Source: JAQVEM01 sp964603595
GTDB taxonomy: Bacteria; Actinomycetota; Humimicrobiia; Humimicrobiales; Humimicrobiaceae
DNA: 64,000 bases
Direction: 5' to 3'
Assembly: GCA_964603595.1 (NCBI GenBank)
Contig: CAZRVN010000002.1
Span: forward strand, 124,001-188,000
Both the position numbers and the translations under genes were made by a program. Below, piece by piece: positions 9,397 to 18,589 of this stretch. The notes below the pieces were generated by a model. That model saw only the letters and a program-made list of their open reading frames with translations, was not told the origin of the DNA and ran no database searches. How positions within the stretch are numbered: the first letter of the stretch is position 1; the number at the start of each line of letters is the position of its first letter.

Positions 9397-11478
9397 ATGA
9401 GTAGAAGCTGGGATAACACTGAATATAAATATACCAACAATAGAGAAAAGCACCGAGTTAAGGAATTAGCCATTCTTAACAAGATCGGCCGTGCTATAGC
9501 TTCTACTAAGAAACTTGATGAGCTATGGGAATTAACCTATAAACAAACATGTAAGCTATTGGATATCTCTAACTATTATATTTCTCTTTATGATAGAGAC
9601 AGAGAAGAGCTTAATAATGTAATTGATATGATAAATGGAAAAGCACGGCCTAATGGTAAAAGTCGCCGCAAGTTTGGTAGTGGGAGAACAGAATATGTAA
9701 TCCGTACCAATAAACCTCTTCTTATCAGTGGAGACATTAGTGCTATATATAAAAAACTTGGTATTACAACTATTGATAAAAAAGCTAAAAGCTACGCAGG
9801 AGTTCCTATTACCATCAGCGGCAAGGTCTTCGGTATTCTTGCTGTTCAAAGCTATGAGTATGAGGATGCTTATGATTTACATACAATTGAAATTCTATCA
9901 ACTATTGCTAACCAGGCAGCTATTGCGATTGAGAATGCCCGTCTATACAACGAAACACAAAGACGTTTAAAGGAAATGACTGCTCTTCAAAAAGTAGGGA
10001 TGGAGTTTATCTCTTCTTTAGACATATCCAAAGTCCTTCAGTGTATAGCAGAGAGTACCCTGGAGTTAACAGACGGGCATTTAGTCCATATATTCTCCCG
10101 TGATCCTGAAACTAAACAATTCACAAAACGGGCGGCCGCCTGGTCACCACAGGCGAAGGACCACTCTATGGGCTGGCCGAGGAAGGATGGATTAGTTGCC
10201 ACTGTTATTAAGGAACAAAAACCTAGAATTATTGAGGACGTAATGAATAATCCTCTCACCAACAAACCTGATTACCGAAAAATGAGTGTACGCTCTATGG
10301 GCAGCTTTCCTCTAAAGGGAAAATGGGGCGTATCAGGTACTCTAAATGTACTATTTCTTAAGACTCATTCGTTCACCAAAGAGGAATGCGACTTACTCAC
10401 TCTACTGGCTAACCAGGCAGCTATTGCGATTGAGAATGCCCGTCTATACAACGAAACACAAAGACGTTTAAAGGAAATGACTGCTCTTCAAAAAGTAGGG
10501 ATGGAGTTTATCTCTTCTTTAGACATATCCAAAGTCCTTCAGTGTATAGCAGAGAGTACCCTGGAGTTAACAGACGGGCATTTAGTCCATATATTCTCCC
10601 GTGATCCTGAAACTAAACAATTCACAAAACGGGCGGCCGCCTGGTCACCACAGGCGAAGGACCACTCTATGGGCTGGCCGAGGAAGGATGGATTAGTTGC
10701 CACTGTTATTAAGGAACAAAAACCTAGAATTATTGAGGACGTAATGAATAATCCTCTCACCAACAAACCTGATTACCGAAAAATGAGTGTACGCTCTATG
10801 GGCAGCTTTCCTCTAAAGGGAAAATGGGGCGTATCAGGTACTCTAAATGTACTATTTCTTAAGACTCATTCGTTCACCAAAGAGGAATGCGACTTACTCA
10901 CTCTACTGGCTAACCAGGCAGCTATTGCGATTGAGAATGCCCGTCTATATGAGAAAACCAAACAACTTGCGACCACGGATCATCTAACTGGAGTTTGGAA
11001 TAGACGCTACATTGATGAATATCTTCACACGGAGCTTGCCCGTGCACACCGCTTTAATAGGCATGTATCTATTCTGATGATTGATATAGATAAATTTAAA
11101 TCATTTAATGATATATATGGTCACTTATCAGGAGACGCTGTTATTAATGATGTTGCCCAGTCTATTCTGAGATCATGCCGTAAGATAGATGTGGCCGGGA
11201 GATATGGAGGAGATGAATTTGCTGTTATCCTTCTTGAAGCCGACATCTCAGAAGCAATATCCGTTGCAGAGAGAATTCTGTTTATTCTAGATAAGCATCC
11301 ATTTTCTACCCCAAACGGAACACTGCTGCCTATTACTACAAGCATAGGCATTGCATCTTACCCTTCAGATGGTAAAAAGGCCGAGCAAGTCTTTTCAGCT
11401 GCGGACTCTGCTATGTACAGAGCAAAATTAGCAGGTGGAGGGCAGTATGCTGTATTTGGAACCGGTAAGGAAAATTGA
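9397..11478 (+). CDS. Multi-GAF diguanylate cyclase with internally duplicated GAF domain
   Basis: A cytosolic sensor that would make cyclic di-GMP from GTP. No membrane segment. Domains: GAF1 (about 25-180), GAF2 (about 200-345), GAF3 (about 365-512), GGDEF (about 525-690). The active-site GGDEF motif (604-608) is intact, and RKID (595-598), five residues ahead, is a product-inhibition I-site. Residues 171-337 and 338-504 appear identical, reflecting a 501-bp DNA duplication. GAF signals (small molecule, redox or light) cannot be assigned. It sits between rho and rpmE, an unusual place, suggesting insertion into a conserved block. The distant Tad pilus operon is a possible but unproven c-di-GMP target. 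Confidence 0.93.
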   Translation: MSRSWDNTEYKYTNNREKHRVKELAILNKIGRAIASTKKLDELWELTYKQTCKLLDISNYYISLYDRDREELNNVIDMINGKARPNGKSRRKFGSGRTEYVIRTNKPLLISGDISAIYKKLGITTIDKKAKSYAGVPITISGKVFGILAVQSYEYEDAYDLHTIEILSTIANQAAIAIENARLYNETQRRLKEMTALQKVGMEFISSLDISKVLQCIAESTLELTDGHLVHIFSRDPETKQFTKRAAAWSPQAKDHSMGWPRKDGLVATVIKEQKPRIIEDVMNNPLTNKPDYRKMSVRSMGSFPLKGKWGVSGTLNVLFLKTHSFTKEECDLLTLLANQAAIAIENARLYNETQRRLKEMTALQKVGMEFISSLDISKVLQCIAESTLELTDGHLVHIFSRDPETKQFTKRAAAWSPQAKDHSMGWPRKDGLVATVIKEQKPRIIEDVMNNPLTNKPDYRKMSVRSMGSFPLKGKWGVSGTLNVLFLKTHSFTKEECDLLTLLANQAAIAIENARLYEKTKQLATTDHLTGVWNRRYIDEYLHTELARAHRFNRHVSILMIDIDKFKSFNDIYGHLSGDAVINDVAQSILRSCRKIDVAGRYGGDEFAVILLEADISEAISVAERILFILDKHPFSTPNGTLLPITTSIGIASYPSDGKKAEQVFSAADSAMYRAKLAGGGQYAVFGTGKEN
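9907..10949 (+). repeat. Perfect 501-bp tandem duplication plus 41-bp third partial copy
   Basis: Unit 9907-10407 is followed directly by 10408-10908 with no difference seen on reading. The first 41 bases of the unit (GCTAACCAGGCAG..., ending CGTCTATA) recur at 10909-10949, after which the sequence diverges. The length, 3 x 167, keeps frame. Short 41-bp repeats at the ends are what unequal recombination between GAF linkers would leave. Lack of divergence implies a recent event or an assembly artefact. Confidence 0.93.
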
Positions 11479-11688
11479 CCAGATTTTTATCCTGTTCTGT
11501 ATATAATAGACCTTTCATGTAATAGTAATCATAGACTATTATATAACTATAAATTAACATTACATTATGAAATAATTCCGTTGAATTTTATTTAACTGTA
11601 TTTACGGTTAAAAATATTTGTGTTAACATTTATGATTTGGAATAATTAAGCTAAGATATATATTAAGTAATAGTAAGGATTTATTAAA

Positions 11689-11895
11689 ATGAAAAAAGGT
11701 ATACATCCGGAATATTTAGATTGCACAGTGACCTGTTCCTGTGGCAATACTTTTAAGACCAGGTCAACGAAAAAAGAGATAAGAGTTGAGATATGCTCTA
11801 ACTGTCACCCTTTTTATACTGGAAAACAGAAACTGGTTGACTCTGGTGGAAGAGTAGAAAGATTCAAAAAGAGACTCACAAAATCCAAGAGATAG
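11689..11895 (+). CDS. rpmE: 50S ribosomal protein L31, zinc-binding type
   Basis: A 68-residue large-subunit protein. MKKGIHPEY at the start and GGRVERFKKR near the end are L31 signatures. C16, C18, C36 and C39 form the CxC...CxxC zinc site of the C+ form, which is usually replaced by a C- paralogue under zinc limitation. It is followed 14 bp later by thyX. Standard length. Confidence 0.97.
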   Translation: MKKGIHPEYLDCTVTCSCGNTFKTRSTKKEIRVEICSNCHPFYTGKQKLVDSGGRVERFKKRLTKSKR

Positions 11896-11909
11896 GGGAA
11901 GGTTCTTTA

Positions 11910-12593
11910 ATGAAGGTGAATTTAATTAAGTATACACAAGAACCGGAAAGGGCAGTTGCAGTAGCTGCAAGATTGTGTTATTCACCTATTGGTGCAGATG
12001 AACTCATGGATGAACTTAGCCGTGAGAGTATAGAGAAATTGGTAAGGTTCGTAATAGAAAGCGGTCATCATAGTACAGTTGAACATGTTAGCTTCACATT
12101 TGCCGTAGAAGGAGTATCAAGAGCTTTAACCCATCAGCTGGTAAGGCACAGAATGGCTTCATATAACCAGCAGTCTCAAAGATATGTAGAATTACGTGAT
12201 AAATTTGAATATATAACCCCGCCTTCTATAGAAGAAGATAAAGAATGTAAGGACAGGTTTGATAAAATGATTTCAAATATTCATGACCTTTATGAAGAAC
12301 TGCTGGATAAAGGCATTGAAGCGGAGGATGCAAGGTACATTTTACCAAATGCATCAGAAACAAAAATAATTGTTACAATGAATGGCAGAGAGCTTTTACA
12401 TTTTTTTACGGTAAGGTGCTGTAACAGAGCGCAGTGGGAAATCAGGGAGCTGGCAATAAAAATGTTGAAACTCGTGAAGAAGGTTGCCCCTATAGTCTTT
12501 GAGAAAGCCGGGCCGCCCTGTCTGAGAGGCCCCTGCCCGGAGGGTAAATTTCAATGTGATAATCCTCCTGAAGCGAGTGATTTCAATGTCTGA
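11910..12593 (+). CDS. thyX: FAD-dependent thymidylate synthase ThyX
   Basis: Makes dTMP from dUMP using methylene-THF and NADPH with bound FAD, releasing THF, so it does not need DHFR to recycle DHF. The ThyX signature RHRMASYNQQSQR (79-91) is intact, matching RHRxxSxNxxSxR. ESGHHSTVEH (50-59) is the FAD/dUMP histidine region. 227 residues, usual for the family. GGGGAAGG precedes the ATG. It overlaps the next gene by 8 bp. The anaerobic, folate-producing context fits. Confidence 0.97.
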   Translation: MKVNLIKYTQEPERAVAVAARLCYSPIGADELMDELSRESIEKLVRFVIESGHHSTVEHVSFTFAVEGVSRALTHQLVRHRMASYNQQSQRYVELRDKFEYITPPSIEEDKECKDRFDKMISNIHDLYEELLDKGIEAEDARYILPNASETKIIVTMNGRELLHFFTVRCCNRAQWEIRELAIKMLKLVKKVAPIVFEKAGPPCLRGPCPEGKFQCDNPPEASDFNV

Positions 12594-13470
12594 AGAAAAA
12601 TACCGGATAGGGGGGCAGGCGGTTATAGAAGGCGTTATGATGCGCAGTAAGAACTTCTGGGCTGTAGCTGTCAGGAGATCCGATAATACTATATCAACAA
12701 AACTTTTTAAGGAAAGTGCTTTGAGCGGTAAAAATAAGGTGCTGGGTTTTATTTTTATCCGTGGTGTGGTAGCTATTTTTGAAAGCTTATCACTGGGTTT
12801 CAAAGCTTTAAATTATTCTGTAAATGAAGCTACAGAAGAGGATATAAAATTTTCCAGGAAGGATATGGTTATATCTATTATAGTTGCTCTGGCATTCTCA
12901 GTAGGAATTTTTTTTGTACTCCCCCCTCTGATTGGAAAGACTTTTTATGATTTTTTTCCAAATGTTTTTGTATATAATCTTCTTGAAGGTTTGATAAGAA
13001 TCGGGTTGTTTCTAATGTATATTTTATTAATATCACAGCTAAGAGATATAAAAAGGGTCTTTCAATACCACGGGTCGGAACATAAGACCATACAGGCATA
13101 TGAAAACAATGAAGAACTAAAGCCGGAGAATATAAAAAAGTACAGTACCCTGCATATGAGATGCGGGACTAATTTTTTACTTATTGTAATGATAGTATCA
13201 GTATTTGTTTTTGCCCTTCTGGGCAGGCAGCCGTTATTATGGAGAGTTCTATCAAGGATTATTTTAATACCGGCTATAGCAGGTATTTCATATGAATTTA
13301 TAAGACTTGCAGGAAAATATAGCCGTAACAGAATAGTTAGAATATTTTTTTATCCGGGCCTATTTCTTCAGAAGATTACTACCCGGGAGCCGGATAAAAG
13401 CCAGATAGAGGTGGCAATAGCTTCATTTAAGAAAGTCCTGGAGGCAGAAGAGTCACTGAAGGCAGGTTAA
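12586..13470 (+). CDS. DUF1385 (YqhQ-like) membrane protein
   Basis: I place the start at ATG 12586, not the upstream in-frame ATA/ATG region, because MSEEKYRIGGQAVIEGVMMR is the conserved DUF1385 N-terminus. The gene then overlaps the thyX stop by 8 bp, a translational-coupling arrangement. About 294 residues with a cytosolic N-terminus and roughly four hydrophobic segments (around 96-118, 130-152, 200-220, 225-245). YHGSEHKTIQAYE (about 160-172) is the family's most conserved motif, histidine-rich and possibly metal-binding. Function unknown in the family. It is commonly next to prfA-prmC in Firmicutes-like genomes, as here. Confidence 0.88.
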   Translation: MSEEKYRIGGQAVIEGVMMRSKNFWAVAVRRSDNTISTKLFKESALSGKNKVLGFIFIRGVVAIFESLSLGFKALNYSVNEATEEDIKFSRKDMVISIIVALAFSVGIFFVLPPLIGKTFYDFFPNVFVYNLLEGLIRIGLFLMYILLISQLRDIKRVFQYHGSEHKTIQAYENNEELKPENIKKYSTLHMRCGTNFLLIVMIVSVFVFALLGRQPLLWRVLSRIILIPAIAGISYEFIRLAGKYSRNRIVRIFFYPGLFLQKITTREPDKSQIEVAIASFKKVLEAEESLKAG

Positions 13471-13471
13471 T

Positions 13472-14551
13472 ATGAAAACATTGTTGGACAAATTAAAAAT
13501 ATATGAGGAAAATTATTCAAAGCTGACCATTAAGCTCTCCGAATCAGGGGTTTCCAGTAATCCGGAAAAATTGAAGGAATATGGGAAAAAAATAGCCGAG
13601 ACCGAGGAGATTGTAGGTATTGCCAGGAAATACAGGAAAATTCTTTCTTCTATTGAAGAAGCAGAGGGCATGTTAAAAATTGAAAAAGAAGAGGAAATGA
13701 AAAGGTTCCTGAAGGATGAGATCAGGGAAAATGTTGATAAAAAACAGAAATTGGAGAAAAGGATAAAGATACTTTTAACTCCCAAAGACCCCAATGATAA
13801 TAAAAATGTTATAGTTGAAATCAGGGCAGGAACCGGAGGCGATGAGGCAGCTTTATTTGCAGAAGTTCTTTACCGTTTATACACAAAATACGCTGAAAGC
13901 CAGAAATGGAAATATGCCATACTTAGTTCTAACTCTACTGGAATTGGCGGATTTAAGGAAATAATATTTGAAATTGATGGTGAGGGAGCTTACGGAACCA
14001 TGAAGTATGAATCGGGAGTTCACAGAGTTCAGAGAGTTCCCACTACTGAATCACAGGGTAGGATACACACTTCAACAGCTACAGTTGCCGTACTTCCGGT
14101 CGCAGAGGAAGTGGATGTTCAAATAGATCCTTCTGATTTGAGGGTAGATGTTTTCCGGTCAAGTGGACCCGGGGGACAGTCTGTAAATACAACGGACTCA
14201 GCAGTCAGGGTGACACATATGCCCACTGGTATGATGGTTACATGCCAGGATGAGAAATCACAGTTTCAAAATAAGGAGAAAGCTTTACGAATCTTGAGGG
14301 CAAGACTTAAAGAAGCAGAGGAACAAAAAAAGACAGATGAGCAGGTTGAGAAGAGGAGGATGCAAATAGGTTCCGGGGAAAGAAGCGAGAGAATAAGAAC
14401 TTATAATTATCCCCAGGGTAGAGTAACTGACCACAGGATAAATTTAACTTTATATAAGCTTGATGAAATTCTTGAAGGCGACCTGGGACAATTAACTGTA
14501 CCTTTAAAAAATGCAGATAATGAAAAGAAAATAGAAAAGATAGGAGTCTAA
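13472..14551 (+). CDS. prfA: Peptide chain release factor 1
   Basis: Recognises UAA/UAG and triggers peptide release. 359 residues. The tripeptide anticodon region is RVPTTESQGRIHTS, a PxT motif (RF1, not the SPF of RF2). The catalytic GGQ is at 234-236 in SSGPGGQSVNTT, the substrate glutamine that PrmC methylates. It begins 1 nt after the DUF1385 stop and is followed 7 nt later by prmC, so the three are surely co-transcribed. Confidence 0.98.
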   Translation: MKTLLDKLKIYEENYSKLTIKLSESGVSSNPEKLKEYGKKIAETEEIVGIARKYRKILSSIEEAEGMLKIEKEEEMKRFLKDEIRENVDKKQKLEKRIKILLTPKDPNDNKNVIVEIRAGTGGDEAALFAEVLYRLYTKYAESQKWKYAILSSNSTGIGGFKEIIFEIDGEGAYGTMKYESGVHRVQRVPTTESQGRIHTSTATVAVLPVAEEVDVQIDPSDLRVDVFRSSGPGGQSVNTTDSAVRVTHMPTGMMVTCQDEKSQFQNKEKALRILRARLKEAEEQKKTDEQVEKRRMQIGSGERSERIRTYNYPQGRVTDHRINLTLYKLDEILEGDLGQLTVPLKNADNEKKIEKIGV

Positions 14552-14558
14552 GCTATAG

Positions 14559-15479
14559 TTGCAAATATGGAATGTAAAAAATATTCTGGATTGGGCAATA
14601 AATTATTTTAGGCGTAAGAATATTAGCCAACCCAGATTGTCTGCAGAGCTACTTTTAAGCTCAGTTCTTAAACTGGATAGAATAAATTTATATCTAAACT
14701 ATGGCCGCGTTTTAAAAAAAGATGAACTTGCCTTATACAAGAAATATATATTGAAAAGATTAGAGAATGTCCCTATTCAATACATCTTGAAGGAAGCGCA
14801 TTTCAGGAAAATAAAACTCCATGTAGATAGTAGAGTATTAATTCCCAGGCCGGAAACAGAACTTTTGGTAGATAAAGCTTTTGAGATTTTAAAAAATTAT
14901 TCAGGCAGAGAAAAAGTTAATATATTAGAGGTTGGCACTGGAAGCGGTGCTATTTCAATAAGTATAGCTTTTGAAATTGCAAATAAATTAAAAACATCAA
15001 ATGAGCTCTGGGAGATAATAGCTACTGATAATAATTCTGATGCCCTTAGTATAGCGGAGGGAAATACCCGGGATATTCTGGGAAGTAAGGAAGCTAATAA
15101 AATAAAGTTTATTGAGTGCGATGTGGTACCGGAAGGGAATTCAGATTTTTTCGGAAAGTATAAAAGTAAAATTAATATGGTAATATCAAACCCTCCTTAT
15201 ATTTCAGAAAAAGATTATAAAAATCTGCCGCCTGAAATAAAGGAATATGAGCCGGAAGGTGCCCTTCTGGCAGGTAAAACCGGTCTTGAGGTGTATAAAA
15301 AAATTCTTAATAAAATAAAACCGTACCTGTCAAATGATTTATGTTATATCTTATTTGAAATTGACCCTGCAGTGGGGACTTTCCTGGAGAAAATCTCCAG
15401 GGATGTTATTAGCCCGAAGGAAATAACTATACAGGAGGATTATAATCAAAGAGAACGTATTATGATTATTAAAGTTTAA
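14559..15479 (+). CDS. prmC: Release-factor glutamine methyltransferase
   Basis: SAM-dependent N5-methylation of the GGQ glutamine of release factors. 306 residues: an N-terminal helical RF-binding domain (1-85), then a Rossmann domain with EVGTGSGAISI (SAM loop) and the catalytic NPPY in VISNPPYISEKDY. RVLIPRPETELLV is the family linker. The start is TTG 14559 with AGGAG upstream; no ATG is available in frame nearby. Partner prfA is immediately upstream. Confidence 0.96.
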   Translation: MQIWNVKNILDWAINYFRRKNISQPRLSAELLLSSVLKLDRINLYLNYGRVLKKDELALYKKYILKRLENVPIQYILKEAHFRKIKLHVDSRVLIPRPETELLVDKAFEILKNYSGREKVNILEVGTGSGAISISIAFEIANKLKTSNELWEIIATDNNSDALSIAEGNTRDILGSKEANKIKFIECDVVPEGNSDFFGKYKSKINMVISNPPYISEKDYKNLPPEIKEYEPEGALLAGKTGLEVYKKILNKIKPYLSNDLCYILFEIDPAVGTFLEKISRDVISPKEITIQEDYNQRERIMIIKV

Positions 15480-15595
15480 TTAGTAAGAGTCCTGCAGGAA
15501 TAGTTTAATATAATTACAATAAAGATAATAAAAAAACCGGATATGCCTGTTAGCAAGAGAGAGGCAGTTAGCTTAGAAAAATTGTTAATATTCAT
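15476..15595 (-). CDS. Putative 39-residue single-pass membrane protein
   Basis: A minus-strand ORF beginning ATG 15595, ten nucleotides after GGAGAT (15605-15610). The peptide has a short polar N-terminus (MNINNFSKL) and one hydrophobic helix (LLLTGISGFFIIFIVIIL). Its stop overlaps the prmC stop region by 4 bp, convergently. The profile resembles small decarboxylase gamma/OadG-type subunits, but at this length that is weak. It could be chance. Confidence 0.3.
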   Translation of the reverse strand: MNINNFSKLTASLLLTGISGFFIIFIVIILNYSCRTLTN

Positions 15596-15714
15596 GCATT
15601 GTTTATCTCCTTATTTTTTTTATAAGATTTGTTTTTTAAAAATCCTGGTGGTAGGATTTTATTAATTTTTATTTAATGAAAGATAAAAGTATCGGATAAA
15701 GATAAGGAAGAAAA

Positions 15715-17022
15715 TTGGACAAGGCCCTGGTTGCGATTGTAATTTTTGTATTAACTTATATAGCTATCGCAACAGAAAAAATAAATAGGACAGTAGTTGC
15801 ATTCATAGGAGCGTTGCTGCTGATTCTGTTTAATGTTTTTGATATAACTAAGGCGGTAGGGTTTATAAGCTGGGATACTATTGGCCTTTTATTTGGCATG
15901 TTCATTATAGTAGCTGCTTTATCCGGTGCGGGATTTTTTACTTTTTTAGCTCTTGTACTTGCAAAGTGGTTAAATTATTCTCCTGTTAAAATATTTATAT
16001 TTTTTCCTATTATGACAGCATTTCTTTCAGCTTTCATGGATAGCGTTACCGTTATGCTTTTTTTTGCTACACTGACTTATGAAATCTGTAAAATATCCAA
16101 GATGGATGTAGCCCCGCTAATAATTACGGAGGTAATGCTGGCCAATATCGGGGGTTCGGCAACTATGGTGGGGGATCCGCCAAATGTAATTTTAGGGTTA
16201 AAGCTTGGTTATTATTTTAATGATTTTGTAATTCATAACGGGCCTATCTCTATTGTTGCAGGTGCCTTTACCCTTCTTTATTGTTATCTTGTAAACCGTA
16301 AATCTATCATATCACTTGGCGAAGGCCCAAAGTTGGGACTGGGTAACATGGAACCATCAGAAGCAATAGAGGACAAAAAACAATTTAAGGTAGGGCTTTG
16401 TGCATTCGGGACAGCAATTTTATTTTTGATTGTCCATAATTATATAGAAAAATTTATCCACATCCCTCTCACAGCTCCCCTTGCTGCTATGGTACCTGCA
16501 TTTATAATGCTTGTTGTGCTGGGTGGTAAGAGGTCGGAAAGAATTATATCAAAGGTAAATTATGAAGTGATACTATTTTTTATGGGATTATTCGTGGTGG
16601 TAGGAGGGCTTGAACATACCGGGGTGATAGAGGTGGCCGCTAACTCTATTACCAATCTTTTTAAGGGTAATCACCTGGAATTTTTAAGTACTATTGTATG
16701 GGGTTCTGGTGTTATAAGCGGTGTTGTTGATAATGTTCCTTTTGCTCTTTCAATGTCTTATATACTGGAAAATATTGTTAAATTTGCCGGGGTTCCGGCG
16801 CTTTCAATACTAGTATGGGCAACATCACTGGGTGCAGATATAGGAGGTAATTTTTCTCCTGTGGGAGCTTCTGCCAACCTGGTGGCTTATACAACTATGG
16901 AAAAAAGAGGACAGTCAATTGGGTGGGGAAGGTGGCTTAAACTTTCTATACCGGCAACTATTATCGCTCTTGCTGTGGCAAATATCGGCATCTTCATAAA
17001 ATATATTACCGGGTTTTTCTAA
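15715..17022 (+). CDS. ArsB/NhaD (ion transporter superfamily) permease
   Basis: A 435-residue polytopic inner-membrane transporter with about eleven hydrophobic segments. The signature GSATMVGDPPNVILG (about 151-165) and the related second-repeat segment SLGADIGGNFSPVGASANLV (about 371-390) are the paired hairpin motifs of the ArsB/NhaD/CitMHS superfamily. It starts at TTG 15715, after AAGGAAG. It could be a Na+/H+ antiporter, an arsenite or an anionic-substrate carrier; no neighbouring arsenic genes are seen. The next operon is an Mrp-type system, so a sodium-related role is plausible but not shown. Confidence 0.88.
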   Translation: MDKALVAIVIFVLTYIAIATEKINRTVVAFIGALLLILFNVFDITKAVGFISWDTIGLLFGMFIIVAALSGAGFFTFLALVLAKWLNYSPVKIFIFFPIMTAFLSAFMDSVTVMLFFATLTYEICKISKMDVAPLIITEVMLANIGGSATMVGDPPNVILGLKLGYYFNDFVIHNGPISIVAGAFTLLYCYLVNRKSIISLGEGPKLGLGNMEPSEAIEDKKQFKVGLCAFGTAILFLIVHNYIEKFIHIPLTAPLAAMVPAFIMLVVLGGKRSERIISKVNYEVILFFMGLFVVVGGLEHTGVIEVAANSITNLFKGNHLEFLSTIVWGSGVISGVVDNVPFALSMSYILENIVKFAGVPALSILVWATSLGADIGGNFSPVGASANLVAYTTMEKRGQSIGWGRWLKLSIPATIIALAVANIGIFIKYITGFF

Positions 17023-17476
17023 AAGCAGTAAAGATACTGCATATATATACCTGGCTTCCCTGGTTAATAAAATAAAGTATTGGTATCGTTATAAATCAAG
17101 CTCAAACATTTGACTTTTTATATGTTTTTTCATAGAATCTTGCATTAACTTATCCGGTCGGGATTAAAGCAAAAGGTTGCTCCGGAGATAAGGTCCTGTT
17201 AAAATTAATAGGACATTCAAGGTTGTAAGCTCTACAGGGATCGTAGAATAATGAAAGAGTAAAAGCAAAATTGTCAGATTTACAAGAATCTTTTAGTCAA
17301 TAATATGGTAATTTTTTAAAAATACTTCATGAAATAAAGATTGCCAAAAAATACAGCGAACATGTTTCTTTGTGTTATTATTGAAATTAGATAAGTAAGA
17401 TTGTATCAATATTGTATAAGTGGATAATATTTCGCGCAAGGTCATTTTATTAAGAGCGTATATTAAATAATAAATA
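17023..17476 (+). other. Non-coding gap upstream of the Mbx-like operon
   Basis: 454 bp. Holds a 6-bp hairpin GCAGTA/TACTGC (17025-17040) just after the permease, without a T run. Otherwise no ORF, RNA gene or strong promoter that I can support. Confidence 0.4.
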
Positions 17477-17998
17477 ATGGTTTCTAGTAATTACAGACTT
17501 GGTGAAAAAATTAAGAGTTTTTTGTATTTGTTTGTAATATCGGAGTTAATATGGCTTGCTCTTACTTCAAGTTTTAATTTACAGGAAGTTATAACCGGTA
17601 TTTCTATAAGTTTCATCCTTTCCTTATTAATAAGCAGGAGATATCTTGAATTAAAATTACCACCGGTAAGTTTGAAAAGGTTCGCATTTTCTATTATATA
17701 TATCATCGTACTTTTTAAAGAAATTATAGTAGCAAATTTTGACGTCGCTTACCGGGTAGTTCATCCTAAAATGCCAATAAAGCCGGGTATAGTTATTATT
17801 AAGACAAAACTTAAGTCAGATATTGCTAAAATGATTCTGGCAAATTCTATTACTTTAACACCCGGAACATTTACGCTGGATATAATTGATGATACCCTTC
17901 TGATTCATTGGATAAATGTGAGTACAGAAAATATAGATGAGGCGACAAAAGCTATAGGGGAGAGGTTTGAGAAATATTTGAGGGTGATATTTGCATGA
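17477..17998 (+). CDS. Mrp/Mbx-type antiporter subunit E (MrpE/MbxA-like)
   Basis: First gene of a 13-gene operon. A 173-residue membrane protein with about three N-terminal helices and a soluble C-terminal part. ANSITLTPGTFTLDI (about 121-135) is the MrpE signature. In Mrp and Mbh/Mbx complexes this small subunit belongs to the Na+/H+ antiporter-like part of the membrane arm. It overlaps the next gene by 4 bp, indicating translational coupling. Confidence 0.9.
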   Translation: MVSSNYRLGEKIKSFLYLFVISELIWLALTSSFNLQEVITGISISFILSLLISRRYLELKLPPVSLKRFAFSIIYIIVLFKEIIVANFDVAYRVVHPKMPIKPGIVIIKTKLKSDIAKMILANSITLTPGTFTLDIIDDTLLIHWINVSTENIDEATKAIGERFEKYLRVIFA

Positions 17999-18255
17999 AT
18001 GAAATAGTTTCTTATATATTTTTAGCAATTATAGGAATAGCTATCATACTCTGCCTTTTACGTATGTTAAAAGGACCTACTGCTTCAGACAGGGCGATAG
18101 CAGTAGATACAGCAACCACAATTATTGTTGCCTTTATGGTTTTTCTAGGTTTTATCTTTGAAAGATATGTTTACCTGGATGTTTCTCTGGTTTATGCTGT
18201 TATATCTTTTGTGGGGCTGGTTGCTATTGCCAGATTTTTAGAGAAGGGTATTTAA
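17995..18255 (+). CDS. Mrp/Mbx-type subunit F (MrpF/MbxB-like)
   Basis: 86 residues with three hydrophobic helices. LRMLKGPTASDRAIAVDT (22-39) is the MrpF signature loop, and YLDVSLVYAVISFVGLVAIA the last helix. It overlaps mrpE by 4 bp and is followed by the G subunit after 1 nt. It contributes to the sodium-translocating module in homologous complexes. Confidence 0.92.
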   Translation: MNEIVSYIFLAIIGIAIILCLLRMLKGPTASDRAIAVDTATTIIVAFMVFLGFIFERYVYLDVSLVYAVISFVGLVAIARFLEKGI

Positions 18256-18256
18256 A

Positions 18257-18589
18257 TTGCGTTTAATAATAGGAGAAGTTTTAACAGGGATCGGAGTAAT
18301 GTTCCTTTTTTTGGGAAGTCTCGGGATATTCAGACTGCCTGATGTATATAACCGTGTCCAGGCAGGGACGAAGTGTACTACCCTGGGAGCTTTTTTAACT
18401 GTTATAGGAGTGGGCATAATGCAGCCGGACTGGTTCTGGAAGACTTTAATTATTGCATTATTCATTCTTTTGTCTAATCCGATTTCAAGCCATGCGCTAG
18501 GAAGGGCATCACTTAAAAGCGGGGTAAGTTTATGTGACAGGAGTGTGGTAGACAAGACAGAAGAATTCAATAAGAGAGGTAAAAAATGA
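18257..18589 (+). CDS. Mrp/Mbx-type subunit G (MrpG/MbxC-like)
   Basis: 110 residues with three helices. LGIFRLPDVYNRVQAGTKCT (22-41) is the MrpG motif. The start is TTG 18257, 1 nt after the F stop; no ATG fits, and coupling supports this choice. It overlaps the next gene by 4 bp. E, F and G are consecutive, as in Mrp and archaeal Mbh/Mbx operons. Confidence 0.92.
   Translation: MRLIIGEVLTGIGVMFLFLGSLGIFRLPDVYNRVQAGTKCTTLGAFLTVIGVGIMQPDWFWKTLIIALFILLSNPISSHALGRASLKSGVSLCDRSVVDKTEEFNKRGKK

Noticed and set aside
10038..10766. Two identical 75-residue minus-strand ORFs
   Set aside because: They are antisense shadows of the duplicated GAF unit; the real coding frame is on the plus strand.
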